Of a stretch of DNA of 34,764 nucleotides, positions 1 to 7,379 are shown in pieces (the first letter of the stretch is position 1; each line of letters starts with the position of its first letter). This DNA comes from Deltaproteobacteria bacterium. GTDB taxonomy: Bacteria; Desulfobacterota; GWC2-55-46; DRME01. A model generated the notes under the pieces. That model was not told the DNA's origin and did no database searches. It was given only the letters and a program-made list of their open reading frames with translations. Both the position numbers and the translations under genes were made by a program. Location of the stretch: positions 1 through 34,764 of the forward strand of contig DRME01000062.1 in the NCBI GenBank assembly GCA_011375175.1, given 5' to 3'.

Positions 1-52
1 GGAGCCCGGCCCGCGCCGGACGGGTCTGTTACGCCCTTGCGGCCCGGGCTCC
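1..52 (-). repeat. Variable-arm hairpin repeat, family E, copy E0
   Basis: Outer arms GGAGCCCGG (1-9) and CCGGGCTCC (44-52) are perfectly complementary. Read on the minus strand, the interior carries the core GGGCCGCAAGGGCGTAA and then a GGCGCGGGCC block. The same core recurs at 5433-5506 and 5847-5929 with different outer arms. An inner GGGCG/CGTCC pairing is also possible. The copy lies just before the metal-efflux adaptor gene, whose open frame runs back into it; that is one reason to place the adaptor start at 94. Confidence 0.7.
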
Positions 53-93
53 GGGCCGCCGCCACACGGAGCTTTTGGAGAAAGGAAGCCGCC

Positions 94-1890
94 GTGCCCG
101 ACAGAAAGCGAAAAATTTTCTTCATCGCCCTGCTCGCGGCCGTCATCGCCGCCTCCGGGGCATTCTTGTATCTCCGCCCATCCGTCATGCGCCTGGAGGA
201 AGTCTTCCATTTCCTGGCGCACGAAACGGGGCTTCAGAGGGTCATGGGGTGGACGGGCCTCGGTGAAGAGACGGGCATCGGGGGGAAGAAGCTCTACTGG
301 TGTCCCATGCACCCGCAGGTAAGGAGGGAGAGGCCCGGACCCTGTCCGATCTGCAACATGCAGCTCGTGGAGATGGACGAGGAGAAGGAGACAAGGGCGG
401 ACGTCCTTCGATTCACGGACCGTCAGCTCCAGCAGGCCGGTGTGCGCACCGCCGCCGTCAGGCTCCTCGATCTCTTCCACGAGATAGACACGACGGGCCG
501 CGTGGCGGTGGACGAGCGGCTTCTCAGGACCGTCTCCAACAGGGTCAGGGGAAGGAGCCGCATCGAGAGGCTTCACGTGGACTTCACGGGCCAGACCGTC
601 GCAAGGGGGCAGCCGCTCGTATCCCTCTACAGTCCCGACCTCGTAACCACGCAGCAGGAGTACCTCGCTGTCCTTGCCCGCGGCGGCCCCTGGGCCGGAG
701 CGCTGCTCGAGGCGGCCAGGGCGCGACTTGAGAGGTGGGGCGTGAGCAGCGAGCAGATCGAGGCCGTCGCAGAGAGCGGAAGACCCGTCGAGGTGGTGAC
801 CATCCGCTCTCCCCTGTCGGGAACGGTGATAAGACGCCTCGTGACGGAGGGGCAGTACGTCGAAGAGGGCGAGCCCCTGCTCGAGATCGCCGACCTCTCG
901 AGGGTCTGGATATACGGCGACGTCTACGAGCGGGAGCTTCCGTTCATAAGGACCGGCATGGCCGTTGAGGTAACGGCCGAAGGGATAGGGGGAAGGAGAA
1001 TCGAGGGCGCGATAGACTTCATCGATCCCCTGGTCCGGCCCGAAAGCCGGACCGTGGGGGTGCGCTTCGCCGTCGGGAACGCCGACGGCCTGCTGAGACC
1101 GGGCATGTCCGCGAGGGTGCGCATAAGGACCCGGCGGGAGAAGGTGCCGGCCGTTCCCGCGAGCGCCGTTCTCCTTACGGGCCGAAGGGCCGTGGTCATC
1201 GTCGCCGAGGGTGGGGGGCTCATGCGCCCCGTGGAGGTGAGGCTCGGCAGAAAGTGGCTCTACGGGGGGACGGGGCAAGGGGAAAGAAAAAACTCCTTCC
1301 TCGCCGACGACGAGAGGTACCACGAGGTCCTCTCCGGGGTGAGCGTGGGCCAGCGGGTGGTGACGGCCGGAAACTTCCTCGTGGCCGCCGAGGCCGGCTT
1401 CCAGGGGGTGCTCAAAAAGATGCTGCCCCCCGAGGGAGAGGCGGACGCCGGAGAGGTCGGGGCCGCCCCGGCGCAGGTCTTCGAATCCTACGAAGAGATA
1501 CGAAAGGCCCTCGCCGCCGACGAGACCGCCTCTGTAAAGGAGACGGCCCTTCGCATGGTCGAGGAGATCGACGCCTTGAATACCGGGGACGGCGGTCTGC
1601 AAAGGGCGCTCCAGGAGGTGAGGAGCGCCGCTTCCGCACTGGCCGGTGAAGGCGATGAGACCGGCGGGCTCAGGCTCCGGTTTTCGGCTCTGAGCAAGAC
1701 CCTTATCGCCCTTGTCGAGCGATACGGTCTTCCGGCGGGGCTGGAGCGTCACGCCTTCTTCTGTCCCATGGCCCGGGGCTACGGCGGCTGGCTCCAGCCC
1801 GGGAGGGCCGTCGAGAACCCCTACATGGGCCGAAAGATGTCGAGCTGCGGCGCTCCCCTTCCCTTGAAAGACGCCGGGGCGGAGCCGTGA
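94..1890 (+). CDS. cusB: CusB-type heavy-metal RND efflux periplasmic adaptor
   Basis: This is the membrane-fusion (adaptor) subunit of a tripartite Cu/Ag-type efflux pump, linking the inner-membrane RND pump to an outer-membrane channel. An N-terminal membrane anchor or signal lies at about residues 8-27. A heavy-metal-binding domain follows at about 67-93 (YWCPMHP, then CPICNMQL). HlyD-like barrel-sandwich and beta-barrel segments fill the middle. The C-terminal 45 residues are a second Cys/Met segment (FCPMA, NPYMG, SSCG) resembling the DUF3347 tail of CusB relatives. I chose the GTG at 94 because GGAGAAAGGA precedes it at 77-86; upstream frame lies in a hairpin repeat. The stop overlaps the cusA start (GTGA). 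No outer-membrane channel gene is in view. Family call is firm; the metal (Cu/Ag versus Zn/Co) is inferred. Confidence 0.9.
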   Translation: MPDRKRKIFFIALLAAVIAASGAFLYLRPSVMRLEEVFHFLAHETGLQRVMGWTGLGEETGIGGKKLYWCPMHPQVRRERPGPCPICNMQLVEMDEEKETRADVLRFTDRQLQQAGVRTAAVRLLDLFHEIDTTGRVAVDERLLRTVSNRVRGRSRIERLHVDFTGQTVARGQPLVSLYSPDLVTTQQEYLAVLARGGPWAGALLEAARARLERWGVSSEQIEAVAESGRPVEVVTIRSPLSGTVIRRLVTEGQYVEEGEPLLEIADLSRVWIYGDVYERELPFIRTGMAVEVTAEGIGGRRIEGAIDFIDPLVRPESRTVGVRFAVGNADGLLRPGMSARVRIRTRREKVPAVPASAVLLTGRRAVVIVAEGGGLMRPVEVRLGRKWLYGGTGQGERKNSFLADDERYHEVLSGVSVGQRVVTAGNFLVAAEAGFQGVLKKMLPPEGEADAGEVGAAPAQVFESYEEIRKALAADETASVKETALRMVEEIDALNTGDGGLQRALQEVRSAASALAGEGDETGGLRLRFSALSKTLIALVERYGLPAGLERHAFFCPMARGYGGWLQPGRAVENPYMGRKMSSCGAPLPLKDAGAEP

Positions 1891-4800
1891 CGCGCCTTGT
1901 CATCGAGTGGTGCCTGAGAAACCGCCTCCTCGTATGCGCGGTCTCCCTTCTCCTCGCCTTTCTGGGGCTGTGGTCGCTGTCGCGCATCCCCCTCGACGCA
2001 GTCCCCGACCTCTCGGACACGCAGGTCATCGTCTCGACCGAATGGATGGGCCGGGACCCGCAGACCGTGGAAGACCAGGTCACATACCCCCTTGCTACGA
2101 CCATGCTGGCCGTGCCGGGCGTAAGCGACGTGCGCGGCTACTCCTTCTTCGGCCAGTCCTTCGTCTACATCATCTTCGAGGACGGAACCGACATCTACTG
2201 GGCGCGTAGCCGGGTGATGGAGTACCTGAACCAGGCAAGGCGCGACCTCCCCGAAGACGCCACGCCCACGCTCGGCCCCGACGCCACGGGGCTGGGCTGG
2301 GTCTTCATCTACACCGTCGAGGACAGGTCGAACCGCCACGACCTCGGCGCGCTGCGCGCGCTCCAGGACTTCTATATCCGCTACCAGCTCCTCGGCGTGC
2401 CCGGCGTCGCCGAGGTCGCAAGCGTCGGCGGGGCCGTAAGGCGCTACGAGGTGACCGTCGACCCCGACAAGCTCCTCTCCTACGCAATACCGCTGAGCGA
2501 CGTGGTGAGCGCCGTCAGGAAGAGCAACAACGACTTCGGCGGCGGCGTGATGGAACTCGCCGAAACGGAGTTCATGGTAAGGGGCAAGGGATACATAAAG
2601 GGAGTGAGGGACCTGGAAAACGTGGTCGTCAGGGCCGCGGCGCAGGGCGCGCCCGTGCTCCTGCGCGACGTGGCCGCCGTGGGGATCGGTCCCGACACGA
2701 AACGAGGTGTCGCCGAGAAGGACGGAAGGGGCGAGGTCGTGGCCGGCATAGTGGTGGCCCGCCACGGCGCAAACGCCCTCGAGGTCATAGAGGGGGTGAA
2801 GGAGAAGATAGGGAAGATAGCGCCGGGGCTTCCCGAAGGAGTCGTCATAGAGCCGGCCTATGACCGCTCGGGCCTCATCTACAGGGCCGTCGCAACGCTC
2901 GAGGAAAAACTTATCGAAGAGATCGCCGTCGTGGCCCTGGTAACGCTCCTCTTTCTCCGGCACGCACGCTCGGCGCTCGTGGCCTCGGTTACGCTCCCCC
3001 TCGGCGTGCTCGTGTCATTCATCGTCATGAAGGCCATGGGCCTGGGGGCCAACATCATGTCGCTTGGCGGCATCGCCGTCGCCGTGGGAGCGATGGTCGA
3101 CGCCGCCGTGGTGCTCGTCGAAAACACCCACAAGCACCTGGAGAGGGCCGGGGCGGCCGGAGAGGCGCCGAAGAGGCGGAGGCTGGTCCTCAAGGCCTCG
3201 ATGGAAGTGGGACCGGCCCTCTTCTTCTCGCTTCTCGTAATAACGGTCTCCTTCCTGCCCGTGTTCGCCCTCGAGGGCCAGGCGGGAAGGCTCTTCAAGC
3301 CGCTGGCCTACACCAAGACCTTCGCCATGGCCGCAGCGGCGCTCACAGCCGTCACCGTCGTCCCCGTTCTCGTCTTCCTCTTCGTCAAGGGCGATATCCC
3401 TCCCGAAAAGAGCAATCCCCTGAGCCGCCTGCTCGTATTCCTCTACAGGCCGGTCATCGCAGTCGCCCTCAGGTTCAGGAAGACGGTCGTCGCGGCGGCG
3501 GCGCTGGCGCTCGTCGTCACCTACATCCCCTACAGCCGCCTGGGCGGCGAGTTCATGCCGCCCCTCCAAGAGGGCGACATACTCTACATGCCCACAACCG
3601 TTCCCGGCCTGTCGGTCGCCGAGGCGACGAGGACGCTGCGCATCCAGGACGGGCTCCTCAAAGGGTTCCCCGAGGTGGAGAGCGTGCTCGGCAAGATAGG
3701 GCGCGCCACGACCCCCACCGACCCCGCTCCGCTCAACATGGTGGAGACGCACGTAGCCCTGAAGCCGGAGGAGCGGTGGCCGGAGCGGATAATCGAGAAG
3801 GGTTTCATCGCCGGCATCGCCCGGGAGATGCTCGCGCTCTTGAAGGAGCGGGGCCTGGCGCAGGAAGCGCCCCTTGAAGAGAGCGCGCTGCAGGTCGAGC
3901 GCAAGTGCCGCTGGAGGCTCAACATGTGGATACGGGAGGAGATGCTCAGGGGAAGGGGGCTTCCGTCCATAAAGAGGGAACTCGCCGCAAGGCTCGGGGA
4001 CGAGGTCTCTTCGGACCTCGTGGCCTACCTCGAGGCCGCCGGTCACCTCGGCGCCGCCTCCCCGGCGGAGGCCCGGGCGCTGGCCGGGGCATACGGGATC
4101 GAGGGACCGGTCCCGCTCAGGCGCACGAGCTTCGAGGAGCTTACAAAGGAGGAGATGGACCGTGTGGTGAGCATCCCGGGCATGCCCAACTGGTGGCTCA
4201 TGCCCATCGAGACCCGCATAGGAATGCTCACCACCGGGATGAAGGGGCTTGTGGGCGTGAAGATAAGGGGAGCGGACCTCCGGGAGCTCGAACGCATAGC
4301 CCTCGAGGTGGAGAGGGTGCTCGCCGGCGTGCCCGGCACCCTCTCGGTATCGGCCGAGCGGGCCATGGGAGGGCACTACCTCGACATCGAGCTCGACCGC
4401 CTGGAGCTTGCCAGATACGGGCTCACCGTCGAGGACGTGCAGGAGGTCGTAGAGTCCGCCGTGGGCGGCAGGAACGTCACCCGCACGGTCGAGGGCCGCT
4501 ACCGTTTTCCCGTAAACGTCCGCTATCCGCGCGAGATGAGGGACGACCCCGAGAAGCTCGAACGGATCCTCGTAGCCGCCCCCGACGGCACGCTCATCCC
4601 CCTGGGCCAACTCGCGACGATAACCCTCGGCGACGGACCGCCGGTGATAAGGAGCGAAAACGGGCTCCTGCTCGCCAACGTGCCCGTGGACATCGAAAGG
4701 GGCCTCGACATCGCCACATACGTGAAGCGGGCGCAGGCCGCCATCGACCGGGCCGTCGAAGACGGCGGGATCGGGCTTCCCCCGGGATACTACATGGAGT

Positions 4801-5378
4801 GGAGCGGCCAGTTCGAGTTCATGGAGGAGGTGAGCAAAAGGCTCCGGATCATAGTGCCCGTAACGCTTGCGCTCATCTTCCTGCTCCTCTATCTCAACTT
4901 CGGCTCCCTCGCCGACACCCTAATCATAATGCTCAGCCTCCCTTTCAGCGTCGTCGGCGGCGTGTGGCTCGTCCACTGGCTCGACTACGACATGAGTGTG
5001 GCCGTGGGCGTCGGTTTCATCGCCCTCGCGGGCCTGGCCGCCGAGACGGGCGTGGTGATGCTCGTCTACCTCAACCTCGCCTGCGAGAGAAGGAAAAAAC
5101 AGGGGAGGATGCGCACGAGCCGGGACCTCGCGGAGGCCGTTGTCGAGGGCGCGGTCATGAGGATAAGACCGAAGGCGATGGTGGTGAGCTGTCTTCTCCT
5201 CGGACTCCTTCCCATCATGTGGTCGACCGGTGTGGGCTCAAGGCCCATGCAGCGCATGGTCGCGCCCATGGTGGGCGGGCTCGTCTCGTCCGCCGTCCTC
5301 ACGCTCGTGGTGATCCCGGCCGTATACGTCATGGTCAAGGAGACTCTCCATAATCGCTCCGGGGGGAACTTTCTGTAG
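1887..5378 (+). CDS. cusA: CusA/CzcA-family heavy-metal RND efflux pump
   Basis: This is the inner-membrane, proton-driven RND transporter that pairs with the preceding adaptor; translation is coupled through a 4-base GTGA overlap. Family signs are the N-terminal helix with PLDAVPDLSDTQV, the proton-relay helix VDAAVVLVENTHK, twelve hydrophobic segments in two sets, and a C-terminal RPKAMVVSC region. At 1163 residues it is longer than typical CusA (about 1040-1050). The excess is a charged, helical-looking block at about residues 635-745, in the first porter region, just before the MPNWWLMPIETR segment that normally follows the conserved KPxxxW stretch. The last residues (GGNFL, stop TAG) are encoded by an interspersed repeat that overlaps the 3' end. 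Substrate is inferred to be Cu/Ag from the Met/Cys-rich partner. Confidence 0.93.
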   Translation: MTRLVIEWCLRNRLLVCAVSLLLAFLGLWSLSRIPLDAVPDLSDTQVIVSTEWMGRDPQTVEDQVTYPLATTMLAVPGVSDVRGYSFFGQSFVYIIFEDGTDIYWARSRVMEYLNQARRDLPEDATPTLGPDATGLGWVFIYTVEDRSNRHDLGALRALQDFYIRYQLLGVPGVAEVASVGGAVRRYEVTVDPDKLLSYAIPLSDVVSAVRKSNNDFGGGVMELAETEFMVRGKGYIKGVRDLENVVVRAAAQGAPVLLRDVAAVGIGPDTKRGVAEKDGRGEVVAGIVVARHGANALEVIEGVKEKIGKIAPGLPEGVVIEPAYDRSGLIYRAVATLEEKLIEEIAVVALVTLLFLRHARSALVASVTLPLGVLVSFIVMKAMGLGANIMSLGGIAVAVGAMVDAAVVLVENTHKHLERAGAAGEAPKRRRLVLKASMEVGPALFFSLLVITVSFLPVFALEGQAGRLFKPLAYTKTFAMAAAALTAVTVVPVLVFLFVKGDIPPEKSNPLSRLLVFLYRPVIAVALRFRKTVVAAAALALVVTYIPYSRLGGEFMPPLQEGDILYMPTTVPGLSVAEATRTLRIQDGLLKGFPEVESVLGKIGRATTPTDPAPLNMVETHVALKPEERWPERIIEKGFIAGIAREMLALLKERGLAQEAPLEESALQVERKCRWRLNMWIREEMLRGRGLPSIKRELAARLGDEVSSDLVAYLEAAGHLGAASPAEARALAGAYGIEGPVPLRRTSFEELTKEEMDRVVSIPGMPNWWLMPIETRIGMLTTGMKGLVGVKIRGADLRELERIALEVERVLAGVPGTLSVSAERAMGGHYLDIELDRLELARYGLTVEDVQEVVESAVGGRNVTRTVEGRYRFPVNVRYPREMRDDPEKLERILVAAPDGTLIPLGQLATITLGDGPPVIRSENGLLLANVPVDIERGLDIATYVKRAQAAIDRAVEDGGIGLPPGYYMEWSGQFEFMEEVSKRLRIIVPVTLALIFLLLYLNFGSLADTLIIMLSLPFSVVGGVWLVHWLDYDMSVAVGVGFIALAGLAAETGVVMLVYLNLACERRKKQGRMRTSRDLAEAVVEGAVMRIRPKAMVVSCLLLGLLPIMWSTGVGSRPMQRMVAPMVGGLVSSAVLTLVVIPAVYVMVKETLHNRSGGNFL

Positions 5379-5404
5379 AAGGGCCATAGGCCCACGTCTC
5401 CCCC
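5361..5404 (+). repeat. Palindromic boundary repeat, long type A, overlapping the cusA stop
   Basis: GGGGGGAACTTTCTGTAGAA is followed by the inner hairpin GGGCC-ATA-GGCCC and closing CCCCC. It is the inverse of the copy at 5751-5797 and supplies the last codons and stop of cusA. No terminal AATCAGAG repeat is seen on this copy. Confidence 0.75.
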
Positions 5405-5432
5405 TGCCCTATCGTATGTTGTTCGGACCTGC

Positions 5433-5506
5433 GGCTGTACCGGGGGTTCGGGCCGCAAAGGCGTAAAAGGATCCCGCCTGGCGCGGGCCGAACCCCCGGT
5501 ACAGCC
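5433..5506 (+). repeat. Variable-arm hairpin repeat, family E, copy E1
   Basis: A perfect 19-bp stem pairs 5433-5451 (starts GGCTGTACCGGGGG) with 5488-5506. The interior has the family core GGGCCGCAAAGGCGTAAAA and ends GGCGCGGGCC. A nested AGGCG/CGCCT stem is present; the matching stem in E2 is GGGCG/CGCCC, a compensated base-pair change. No T-run follows, so it is not a standard intrinsic terminator. Confidence 0.8.
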
Positions 5507-5703
5507 CCCCAGGCCGCCGGTGCGGCGTGTTGTCGCGTGCGGCGTTTTTGCACATCCGCGCCGTAACGGCGCGTATCTGCATTGTTTAGAAGGGGCCGCA
5601 CAGGAGGACGCCCCTGCAACCCTTGCACCGGCACGGTCGGGGGCCGATTGGACCGCCACACTTAACATCCCGAAAAAACAAGAAAATTTCTTTTATACCT
5701 CTC

Positions 5704-5720
5704 CTGGCACGCCTTTTGCG
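5704..5720 (+). promoter_or_regulatory. Sigma-54 (-24/-12) promoter
   Basis: CTGGCACGCCTTTTGCG matches the RpoN consensus TGGCACG-N4-TTGC. The invariant GG (5706-5707) and GC (5718-5719) are exactly ten bases apart. The expected start near 5731 would place the palindrome at 5735 and hairpin E2 in the leader of the Rrf2 gene at 6006. An A-rich tract lies upstream. An NtrC-type activator is encoded at 12387-13751, but a link to it is inference. Confidence 0.75.
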
Positions 5721-5734
5721 AATAATCTTGCGGC

Positions 5735-5834
5735 AACTCTGATTCATTACCCTGGGGGGAACGTGGGCCTATGGCCCTTCTACAGAAAGTTTCCCCCAGG
5801 GTAATTAATCAGAGTTTCCTTAATCAGAGCTTCC
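5735..5834 (+). repeat. Long type A palindrome with terminal repeats
   Basis: AACTCTGATT (5735-5744) pairs with AATCAGAGTT (5807-5816), enclosing CCCTGGGGG/CCCCCAGGG arms and the inner GGGCC-TAT-GGCCC hairpin. The right end is duplicated in tandem: TTAATCAGAGTTTCC is followed at once by TTAATCAGAGCTTCC. It looks like a short non-coding transposable or REP-like unit without a coding capacity. Confidence 0.8.
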
Positions 5835-5846
5835 TCATTAAGTATA

Positions 5847-5929
5847 CGTGGCGGTCCCCGGAAGGTTCGGGCCGCAAGGGCGTAAAAAACCCCGCCCGGC
5901 GCGGGCCGAACCCTCCGGGGACCGCCACG
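5847..5929 (+). repeat. Variable-arm hairpin repeat, family E, copy E2
   Basis: 24-base arms (5847-5870, beginning CGTGGCGGTCCCCGG, and 5906-5929) are complementary with one mismatch. The interior core GGGCCGCAAGGGCGTAAAA is nearly identical to E1, while the outer arms are unrelated to those of E1. An inner GGGCG/CGCCC stem is present. It lies in the probable leader of the Rrf2 gene. Confidence 0.8.
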
Positions 5930-5948
5930 CAGGCAGCGGGAGCTCAAA

Positions 5949-5978
5949 GCCTTCCGCCGCGCAGACGCGGCGGAAGGC
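5949..5978 (+). promoter_or_regulatory. Perfect 12-bp GC hairpin before the Rrf2 gene
   Basis: GCCTTCCGCCGC (5949-5960) pairs exactly with 5967-5978 across loop GCAGAC. It ends 27 bases before the start codon. There is no T-run, so a leader hairpin or operator is more likely than a terminator. Confidence 0.5.
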
Positions 5979-6005
5979 CGAAACGACTCTATCCGGGAGT
6001 GCCAG

Positions 6006-6428
6006 TTGTTCAAACTCAGCAGGGGAGCCGAATATGCGATGCTCGGTCTCCTGTACATGGCGGGGAAAGGGGAGAGCGAATTCTCCTACATCGACGAGAT
6101 AGCGCAGGCAAACCACATGCCCAAGGCCTACCTGGCCAAGCTGATGCAGCTTCTTGCAAACCGCAACCTCGTCAAGTCCTACCGGGGCCGGGTGGGAGGG
6201 TTTGTGCTGGCGCGCCCGCCCGAGGAGATCAACCTCCTCGACATAGTGGAGGCCATAGAAGGTCCCGTGGTCATAAACGAGTGCATCACCAGCGCGGGGT
6301 ATTGCAGCAGGTACAGGGCCTGTCCCATATACGGCGTCCTGCTCGAATGCCGCCGCGAGGTCACCGGCGTGCTTGCGAGTCATACGCTCGCAAGCCTTGC
6401 GCCGAAGGTCGGCTTTTTTTCACCGTAA
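6006..6428 (+). CDS. Rrf2-family transcriptional regulator with Fe-S-type cysteines
   Basis: A 140-residue Rrf2 protein, a small winged-helix regulator that usually senses iron-sulphur, nitric oxide or redox state. The N-terminus (LSRGAEYAMLGLLYMA), the wing (GRVGGFVLARPPEEI) and helix DIVEAIEGP are diagnostic. Three cysteines, C93-x6-C100-x5-C106, match the cluster-binding arrangement of IscR/NsrR-like members. I chose TTG at 6006 because GGGAG sits seven bases upstream and the protein then begins where Rrf2 proteins begin. It precedes the cytochrome oxidase genes and lies downstream of a sigma-54 promoter, so control of respiration is a reasonable inference. The last 20 codons also encode two hairpins, one a complete intrinsic terminator. 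Confidence 0.9.
   Translation: MFKLSRGAEYAMLGLLYMAGKGESEFSYIDEIAQANHMPKAYLAKLMQLLANRNLVKSYRGRVGGFVLARPPEEINLLDIVEAIEGPVVINECITSAGYCSRYRACPIYGVLLECRREVTGVLASHTLASLAPKVGFFSP
6372..6420 (+). terminator. Intrinsic terminator inside the 3' end of the Rrf2 gene
   Basis: CTTGCGAG (6372-6379) pairs with CTCGCAAG (6387-6394). A second stem, GCCGA/TCGGC (6401-6405, 6409-6413), has a 3-base loop and is followed at once by seven T. Both lie within the reading frame, which ends at 6428. The oxidase genes would then need their own promoter between 6421 and 6571, or readthrough. Confidence 0.7.
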
Positions 6429-6470
6429 AAGGAGAGTGTCGGGACCCGAATCGTTCTGTTTAAACTGTTT

Positions 6471-6546
6471 AGGAAACTCTGATTTATTGCACTGGGGGAA
6501 ACTTTCTACAGAAAGTTTCCCCCAGGGTAATTAATCAGAGCTTCCT
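6471..6546 (+). repeat. Short type A palindrome with both terminal repeats, before coxC
   Basis: AGGAAACTCTGATTTATT (left) mirrors AATTAATCAGAGCTTCCT (right) around a GGGGGAAACTTTCT/AGAAAGTTTCCCCC palindrome with spacer AC. TTTA flanks both GGAA...TTCC ends, a possible 4-base target duplication. It ends 25 bases before the coxC start, immediately before the ribosome-binding site. Confidence 0.8.
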
Positions 6547-6571
6547 TTAAAAAAACCGGGAGGTGACGTAT

Positions 6572-7333
6572 ATGGCAGATTACGCGGCAGAACACGATAC
6601 ACAGTGGCACACGAGCTACTGGCCCCTTATGGTGAGCGTCGGTACGCTCTTTCTCGTGCCGCTCTCGTTCACTTTCTACTTCGTCTACTCGAGCGCGCTG
6701 TGGGCCGTCATATCGCTCGGCATCGGCGCGCCGCTCACCCTCGGCGCTCTCGCCGGGTGGGTGAGAGAGGGACTCGCCGACGAACACCACTACGGCATGG
6801 GGCTGAGCGTGTGGGCCATGCCCTTTTTCATACTCGCCGAGGCGCTGCTTTTCATCGGCTTTTTCGCCGGCTACTGGGTCACGCGCCTTCAGGCGCCGCT
6901 GTGGCCGCCGGCGGGCACGCCCGAGATGTCGCTTCTGGTGCCGATCATAATGACCGTCATACTCGTCTCGTCGAGCGTGACCATCCACGTGGCCGAAGGC
7001 AAGCTCGAGGAGGGCGACAGGGCGGGCTTCAACTCGTGGCTCATCGCCACCATGGTGCTCGGCGCCGTCTTCCTCGGCTTCACCGCCATGGAGTGGAGCG
7101 TCCTCATAGGCGAGGGCTTCACGACGAGCACCAACATCTTCGCCTCGTCCTTCTACTCCATAACGGGCTTCCACGCCTCGCACGTGCTCGTGGGACTGGC
7201 CATCTTCGTGGCCGTCCTGCTGCCGGCCCTCGGCGGAACGGTGAACAAGCATTTCGTGGCGGCGGCGTCCATGTACTGGCACTTCGTCGACGTCGTATGG
7301 TTTTTCGTCGTCTCGCAGATCTATTTCTGGTGA
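6572..7333 (+). CDS. coxC: Cytochrome c oxidase subunit III
   Basis: The 253-residue integral membrane subunit III of a haem-copper oxidase, which supports the catalytic core in the cytoplasmic membrane. Seven hydrophobic segments are visible. Family motifs include AEALLFIGFFAGYWVTR, the Glu/Asp-rich turn before SVTIHVAEGKLEEGD, GFHASHVLVGLAIF and the C-terminal YWHFVDVVWFFVV. ATG at 6572 is preceded by GGGAGGTGA at 6558-6566 and is preferred to the in-frame GTG at 6563, which overlaps that site. It is first in a run III-II-I-Sco, different from the common II-I-III order. An interspersed palindrome abuts its ribosome-binding site. Confidence 0.94.
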   Translation: MADYAAEHDTQWHTSYWPLMVSVGTLFLVPLSFTFYFVYSSALWAVISLGIGAPLTLGALAGWVREGLADEHHYGMGLSVWAMPFFILAEALLFIGFFAGYWVTRLQAPLWPPAGTPEMSLLVPIIMTVILVSSSVTIHVAEGKLEEGDRAGFNSWLIATMVLGAVFLGFTAMEWSVLIGEGFTTSTNIFASSFYSITGFHASHVLVGLAIFVAVLLPALGGTVNKHFVAAASMYWHFVDVVWFFVVSQIYFW

Positions 7334-7379
7334 GCGGGGTTCGCCGCTGCGCAACATTCCACTATCAAGGAGAGATGCG

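Larger units (their letters stand above)
5379..6005. other. Gene-free region of repeats and control sites
   Basis: No convincing gene was found in this 627-base stretch. It holds the end of one type A palindrome, E1 (5433-5506), a sigma-54-type promoter (5704-5720), a type A palindrome with terminal repeats (5735-5834), E2 (5847-5929) and a GC hairpin (5949-5978). Between 5507 and 5679 nothing specific was seen. At 5680-5692 there is a small A/T palindrome (AAGAAAATTTCTT), and the surrounding A-rich tract could bend DNA. Confidence 0.7.

Noticed and set aside
37-93. Upstream TTG start of the efflux adaptor
   Set aside because: It lies within hairpin E0; the GTG at 94 has a good ribosome-binding site and starts at the signal/anchor.
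5520-5804. Small open frame in the gene-free region
   Set aside because: It runs through repeats and a sigma-54 promoter, has no family resemblance and no ribosome-binding site.
5433-5929. E1 and E2 as ordinary intrinsic terminators
   Set aside because: No T-run follows on either strand, and the interior core is too long and conserved for a simple loop.
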